From contig DKZL01000069.1 in the NCBI GenBank assembly GCA_002493635.1, positions 1-8,791 on the forward strand: a stretch of 8,791 nucleotides of DNA, given 5' to 3'. Positions 5,597 to 8,791 of the stretch are shown here, in pieces. The stretch's first letter is position 1. Each line of letters opens with the position of its first letter. The notes under the pieces were generated by a model. That model saw only the letters and a list, made by a program, of their open reading frames with translations, was not told where the DNA came from and ran no database searches. Position numbers and translations under genes: made by a program. This stretch comes from Ruminococcaceae bacterium UBA7075. GTDB lineage: Bacteria > Bacillota > Clostridia > Oscillospirales > Acutalibacteraceae.

Positions 5597-5790
5597 CAAT
5601 TAACAATTTACAAATAACAATGAACAATTAGGTTGTATTTGAAAGGTTAATTGTAAATAGAAATTGCATAATATAATTAAAATAATTCTGAGACAACTAA
5701 CACAATGAACAATTATAGTTAATAAAATATAAATCGGAGTTGCCTGCGGCAACGACCCTCAATTGTTAATTGTAAATTGTTAATTGTAAA
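5597..5790. repeat. AT-rich element with 17-bp inverted repeat between dnaK and dnaJ
   Basis: CAATTAACAATTTACAA (5597-5613) is exactly repeated in inverted orientation at 5770-5786. The right side also has a 14-bp tandem pair, TTGTTAATTGTAAA (5763-5776 and 5777-5790). The right interior has a GC-rich hairpin GTTGCC-TGC-GGCAAC (5739-5753). No open frame of note lies inside. Flanking inverted repeats around about 155 bp of non-coding DNA suggest a MITE-like insertion or a structured leader. It directly abuts the dnaK terminator. Confidence 0.65.
5651..5677 (+). promoter_or_regulatory. possible weak promoter for dnaJ
   Basis: A perfect TATAAT -10 box lies at 5672-5677, with only a poor -35 candidate TTGTAA (5651-5656) at a short 15-base spacing. 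It sits in very AT-rich DNA where chance matches are common. I list it because the terminator upstream implies that dnaJ-prmA needs some promoter. Confidence 0.25.
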
Positions 5791-5812
5791 TTGTAATAGG
5801 GTGTGAATGATT

Positions 5813-6952
5813 ATGGCAGATAAACGAGATTATTACGAGGTGCTTGGTGTTTCCAAGGGTGCAAGCGAGGATGAAATCAAAAAGGCATACCGTCAAAGTG
5901 CCAAAAAGTATCATCCCGACCTTCATCCCGGCGATAAGGATTGTGAAGAAAAATTCAAAGAGGTAAACGAGGCATACGAGGTGCTCTCGGATGCGGATAA
6001 AAAGGCTCGTTATGACCAGTTCGGACACGCAGGCGTAGACCCTAACTTTGGCGCAGGTGCAGGCGGCGGAAGTCCTTTTGGTCAGGGCATTGATATAGAC
6101 GATATTTTCTCGAGCTTTTTCGGCGGCTTTGGCGGCAGACGTTCGTCAAATGCAAACGCTCCGCAAAGGGGTAGCGACATTGAGGCTGAAATTTACATCA
6201 GCTTTGATGAATCTGCAAAGGGCTGCAAAAAGGAAGTTAAATACAACTGCGTTTCAACCTGCGGCGACTGTCATGGTACAGGTGCACAGCCGGGGACGCA
6301 GGCAAGAACCTGTTCCTCCTGCGGCGGCTCGGGTAAGGTGACCATCAATCAGCGTACACCTTTTGGCGTTGTGCAGACACAGCGCAGCTGTGACGCCTGT
6401 CACGGAAAGGGAAAAATTATAGATACCCCTTGCAAAAAATGCGGTGGCTCAGGCAGACAGCGCAAGTCAAAAACAGTTGACATCACAATCCCGGCAGGTA
6501 TTAAGGACGGACAGATTCTTAATGTCAGCGGCAGAGGAAACTCAGGCTACAATAACGGTCCGTCAGGCGACCTGCACGTTTATGTTCATGTTCGCCCTCA
6601 TCCCGTATTTGACCGCCGTGGTGATGATGTGTGGTGCGATATGCCGCTCACATTTGCTCAGGCGGCACTCGGCGCAGAGGTAACTGTACCTACCCTTGAC
6701 GGTAAGGTCAGCTATACAGTCCACGAGGGCACACAGCCGAATGATGTCTTCAAGCTGAAAGGCAAGGGATTTCCACACCTCGGAGGCAGAGGCAGAGGCG
6801 ACCAGTTTGTGCGTGTAACAATTGAAGTGCCAAAGAATCTAAGCTCAAAGCAAAAGGAAATCATCAAACAGCTTGACGGAACAACCTCCGACAAGAACTA
6901 TGCACAGCGCAAAAACTTTTTTGAAAAATTAAAAGGTATGTTTAACGATTAA
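5813..6952 (+). CDS. dnaJ: co-chaperone DnaJ (Hsp40)
   Basis: DnaJ delivers unfolded proteins to DnaK and stimulates its ATPase. The 379-residue product is a full type A protein: J domain (6-70) with the essential HPD (34-36), a Gly/Phe-rich linker (71-109), and a zinc domain with four CxxCxGxG motifs at C150-C153, C167-C170, C193-C196 and C207-C210. Two C-terminal substrate-binding beta domains and a short dimerisation tail follow. Nothing essential is missing. ATG at 5813 gives the usual MADKRDYYEVLG start and lies nine bases after a weak ribosome binding site AGGGTG (5798-5803); ATG at 5807 is in frame but only three bases from it. It is separated from dnaK by a terminator and an AT-rich repeat. 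Its stop codon overlaps the prmA ribosome binding site, so the two are cotranscribed. Confidence 0.98.
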   Translation: MADKRDYYEVLGVSKGASEDEIKKAYRQSAKKYHPDLHPGDKDCEEKFKEVNEAYEVLSDADKKARYDQFGHAGVDPNFGAGAGGGSPFGQGIDIDDIFSSFFGGFGGRRSSNANAPQRGSDIEAEIYISFDESAKGCKKEVKYNCVSTCGDCHGTGAQPGTQARTCSSCGGSGKVTINQRTPFGVVQTQRSCDACHGKGKIIDTPCKKCGGSGRQRKSKTVDITIPAGIKDGQILNVSGRGNSGYNNGPSGDLHVYVHVRPHPVFDRRGDDVWCDMPLTFAQAALGAEVTVPTLDGKVSYTVHEGTQPNDVFKLKGKGFPHLGGRGRGDQFVRVTIEVPKNLSSKQKEIIKQLDGTTSDKNYAQRKNFFEKLKGMFND

Positions 6953-6961
6953 GAGGTTAAA

Positions 6962-7885
6962 ATGGAACTCTGGACAGAAATAAAAATTGCCGTGAACGCA
7001 GACGATATTGACAAAGCAAGCGATATTGCCAATGTGGTTGTGCCGTACGGAATTTACATTGAGGACTACCGAAGCCTTGAGCAAGAGGTCGAGGAAATTG
7101 CACACATTGATTTAATTGATGAGGATTTGCTCAAAAAGGACAGAAACAAGGCATTTGTGCACATTTATCTTGAGCCTGATGTTCAGCCGTCAGAGGCTGT
7201 TGCGTTCCTTTCGGAGCGTTACAATGCCGAGGGTATTGAGCACAGCATTGAACTGCTCGACTGCGCCGAGGAGGATTGGAGAAACAACTGGAAAAAGTAT
7301 TTTAATCCTATTCCTGTCGGTGAAAAGCTTCTAATTCGTCCGAGCTGGCGGGATGACTATGATGCAGGAAGCCGCAAGGTGCTGAGCATTGACCCGGGTC
7401 TTGCCTTTGGTACGGGCGGTCACGAAACCACAAGGCTTTGCCTTGAAATGTGCGAAAAGTATCTTAAAGAAAACGACAGCGTACTTGATGTAGGCTGCGG
7501 TAGCGGTATACTTGGTATTGCAACTCTGCTCTTGGGAGCAAAGGATGCCGTTGGCGTTGACATTGACGAAGTTGCAGTCAGAACGGCAAAAGAAAATGCC
7601 GAAATCAACGGTGTAGGCGACAGATTTACAGCTATCTGCGGCAGTTTTACCGATAAAGTTGAGGGCAAATACGATATAGTTCTTGCAAATATCGTGGCTG
7701 ACGCAATTATGTTTTTGTCCGAGGGTGTAAAGGACTTTATGAAAGATGACGCCGTTTATGTGATGAGCGGTATTATTGATACACGTGCAGAAGAGGTTAA
7801 AATGTCGGTAAGCAGACATTTTGATATAATCGAAGAACATCTTGAAAATGGCTGGGCTTGCTTTGCCGCAAAGGCTAAAGCGTGA
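6962..7885 (+). CDS. prmA: ribosomal protein L11 methyltransferase PrmA
   Basis: PrmA uses S-adenosylmethionine to methylate ribosomal protein L11. The 307-residue product has an N-terminal L11-recognition domain (about 1-100) and a class I methyltransferase domain. Motifs include DPGLAFGTGGHETT (144-157), a PrmA signature, the SAM-binding loop DVGCGSG (176-182), the acidic end of strand 2 at VGVDID (198-203) and the motif IV-like NIVAD (243-247). Length is normal. ATG at 6962 follows AAGAGG (6951-6956) by five bases, and that site begins inside the dnaJ stop codon. prmA after dnaJ is a conserved Firmicutes arrangement (yqeT in Bacillus subtilis), though L11 methylation has no clear direct role in protein folding. 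Confidence 0.97.
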   Translation: MELWTEIKIAVNADDIDKASDIANVVVPYGIYIEDYRSLEQEVEEIAHIDLIDEDLLKKDRNKAFVHIYLEPDVQPSEAVAFLSERYNAEGIEHSIELLDCAEEDWRNNWKKYFNPIPVGEKLLIRPSWRDDYDAGSRKVLSIDPGLAFGTGGHETTRLCLEMCEKYLKENDSVLDVGCGSGILGIATLLLGAKDAVGVDIDEVAVRTAKENAEINGVGDRFTAICGSFTDKVEGKYDIVLANIVADAIMFLSEGVKDFMKDDAVYVMSGIIDTRAEEVKMSVSRHFDIIEEHLENGWACFAAKAKA

Positions 7886-7904
7886 CCCCGAGTGAGGTAA
7901 CATT

Positions 7905-8669
7905 ATGAAAAATTTCAGGGCATTAACAGCGATTATACTTGCAGTAATATGTCTGTTTGCATTTGCAGGCTGTGATAAGAACGAAAGCTCGGGCAAACCG
8001 ACCGAAACTACGGAGCATATTGAGGTTACGGGCGAAGCGGATAACAAGGAGTTTGACCTCAGAGATTTACATTCTTATGACCTCGAAAACGGAAATGAAT
8101 TTGCAGGTGCCTGGACAATTACATCGGGCGCAGGCTCAAAACTCGGCGATTTTATTTATATATTTGACGGAAAAAGCAACGCAGATTTGATTGTAGGAAC
8201 AACAGGCTACTGCGGAAAATATTCGCTTAATGAAAGCGAAAAAACTTTTACCTGTCAGCTTATGTTTGGTATTAACGGACAGTATACCTACGAAAAAAAC
8301 GGTGATGACGAGATTGTGCTGGCAAACAGCAAGAGCAAAGAAACTACAACGCTTACAAGAGCTGCCAGCGTTGATATCCTGCCCCTTCCTATGCAGAATG
8401 CGGATATTGACAGCGCACTTCTGGGTGCATGGGAGTCCGAAAGCGGCGAGTATTATTACTTTGACAAAAGCGGCATTATGTATCAGAACCAGTACGGCAC
8501 AATGTTTACCTACTATAAATATTCAGCAAAAGACGGCAAGCTTACCGCCGTCAGCAATATGGGAGAAGAAGAGGATCAGACCGATACCTTTGAGTATTCC
8601 GTGACCGAAGATGAGCTTATCATTGACGGTTATGAGTACACCAAAACCACAACCGATAAGCTTACTTAG
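7905..8669 (+). CDS. predicted lipoprotein with two related beta-rich domains, function unknown
   Basis: The 254-residue product starts with a lipoprotein signal: MKNFR, a hydrophobic stretch (6-20), then FAGC with Cys23 as the probable lipidated residue. Phe at -3 is less usual than Leu. A polar Ser/Thr/Glu-rich linker (24-63) is followed by two similar segments, about 66-151 and 172-249, each opening with GAW (68-70, 174-176), then a YxFD-type strand, aromatic-rich strands and a closing Tyr/Thr-rich stretch. This suggests an internal duplication of a small beta-barrel or lipocalin-like fold on the outer face of the membrane. I do not recognise a named family. ATG at 7905 has GAGGT (7894-7898) six bases upstream. 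It follows prmA by 19 bp and is probably cotranscribed with dnaJ-prmA. Confidence 0.87.
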   Translation: MKNFRALTAIILAVICLFAFAGCDKNESSGKPTETTEHIEVTGEADNKEFDLRDLHSYDLENGNEFAGAWTITSGAGSKLGDFIYIFDGKSNADLIVGTTGYCGKYSLNESEKTFTCQLMFGINGQYTYEKNGDDEIVLANSKSKETTTLTRAASVDILPLPMQNADIDSALLGAWESESGEYYYFDKSGIMYQNQYGTMFTYYKYSAKDGKLTAVSNMGEEEDQTDTFEYSVTEDELIIDGYEYTKTTTDKLT

Positions 8670-8693
8670 CACTTTCATCTAACCCATGGGCTA

Positions 8694-8716
8694 AAAATGT
8701 GCCACCGGCACATTTT
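8694..8716 (+). terminator. terminator-like hairpin after the lipoprotein gene
   Basis: AAAATGTGCC (8694-8703) and GGCACATTTT (8707-8716) form a 10-bp perfect stem with a 3-base loop, 24 bases after the stop codon. The A and T runs are part of the stem, so it could end transcription on either strand. An 8-bp palindrome CCCATGGG (8683-8690) lies just before it. Confidence 0.6.
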
Positions 8717-8765
8717 CTTAATGCCCTTTTCGAATCCGCCGATTCCCCCAAAATAAATCTATACA

Positions 8766-8791
8766 GCAAAAAAAGACACTGCCTAAGCAAT
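8766..8791 (-). terminator. half of a probable terminator cut by the window edge
   Basis: On the minus strand AGGCAGTGTC is followed at once by UUUUUUU (A-run at 8766-8772). This is the distal arm and U-tract of an intrinsic terminator; the proximal arm GACACTGCC would lie just past 8791. If so, a gene on the minus strand converges on the lipoprotein gene from outside the window. The partner arm is not visible, so this is inference. Confidence 0.4.

Noticed and set aside
7331..8047. 238-residue minus-strand open frame
   Set aside because: It runs antisense to prmA and the lipoprotein gene, both well supported. The product is compositionally odd and no upstream ribosome binding site was seen.

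Overview
This window carries a class I (HrcA/CIRCE-controlled) heat-shock locus from a low-to-moderate GC Gram-positive bacterium. I infer Clostridia, probably the Ruminococcaceae/Oscillospiraceae side. The reasons are the gene order hrcA-grpE-dnaK-dnaJ-prmA, a perfect CIRCE operator, strong GGAGG-type ribosome binding sites, a DnaK without the ATPase-domain insertion found in proteobacterial DnaK, and AT-rich intergenic repeats. The genus cannot be fixed from the sequence alone.

Left part (1-1500). Genes here lie on the minus strand. Positions 1-322 hold no gene. They contain a GC-rich hairpin, one copy of a ~145-bp dispersed repeat, and three minus-strand terminator-like hairpins in a row. 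Next come an unannotated-looking 49-residue single-pass membrane microprotein (323-472), rpsT for ribosomal protein S20 (621-881), and a 98-residue three-helix membrane protein of unknown function (1066-1362). Each has a recognisable minus-strand promoter. The promoter of the 98-residue gene matches the sigma-A consensus exactly (TTGACA-17-TATAAT).

Central part (1559-7885). A sigma-A promoter followed by a perfect CIRCE drives hrcA, then grpE 17 bp after it. A 440-bp gap then precedes dnaK. That gap is filled with related repeat units, two pointing left and two pointing right, and is the most unusual part of the window. dnaK ends in a strong intrinsic terminator. A second AT-rich element with a perfect 17-bp inverted repeat separates it from dnaJ, so dnaJ-prmA may be a partly independent transcription unit. 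HrcA represses the operon. GrpE, DnaK and DnaJ form the Hsp70 folding machine. PrmA methylates ribosomal protein L11, and its place after dnaJ is a conserved Firmicutes arrangement.

Right part (7886-8791). A lipoprotein with two copies of a GAW-type beta-rich domain follows prmA after only 19 bp, where Bacillus subtilis has rsmE. A 10-bp-stem hairpin ends the unit. The last bases look like half of a terminator for a minus-strand gene outside the window.

I see no CRISPR array, transposase, phage gene, tRNA or rRNA. The chromosomal genes are conventional. The candidates for something new are the intergenic repeats, the 49-residue microprotein and the lipoprotein.
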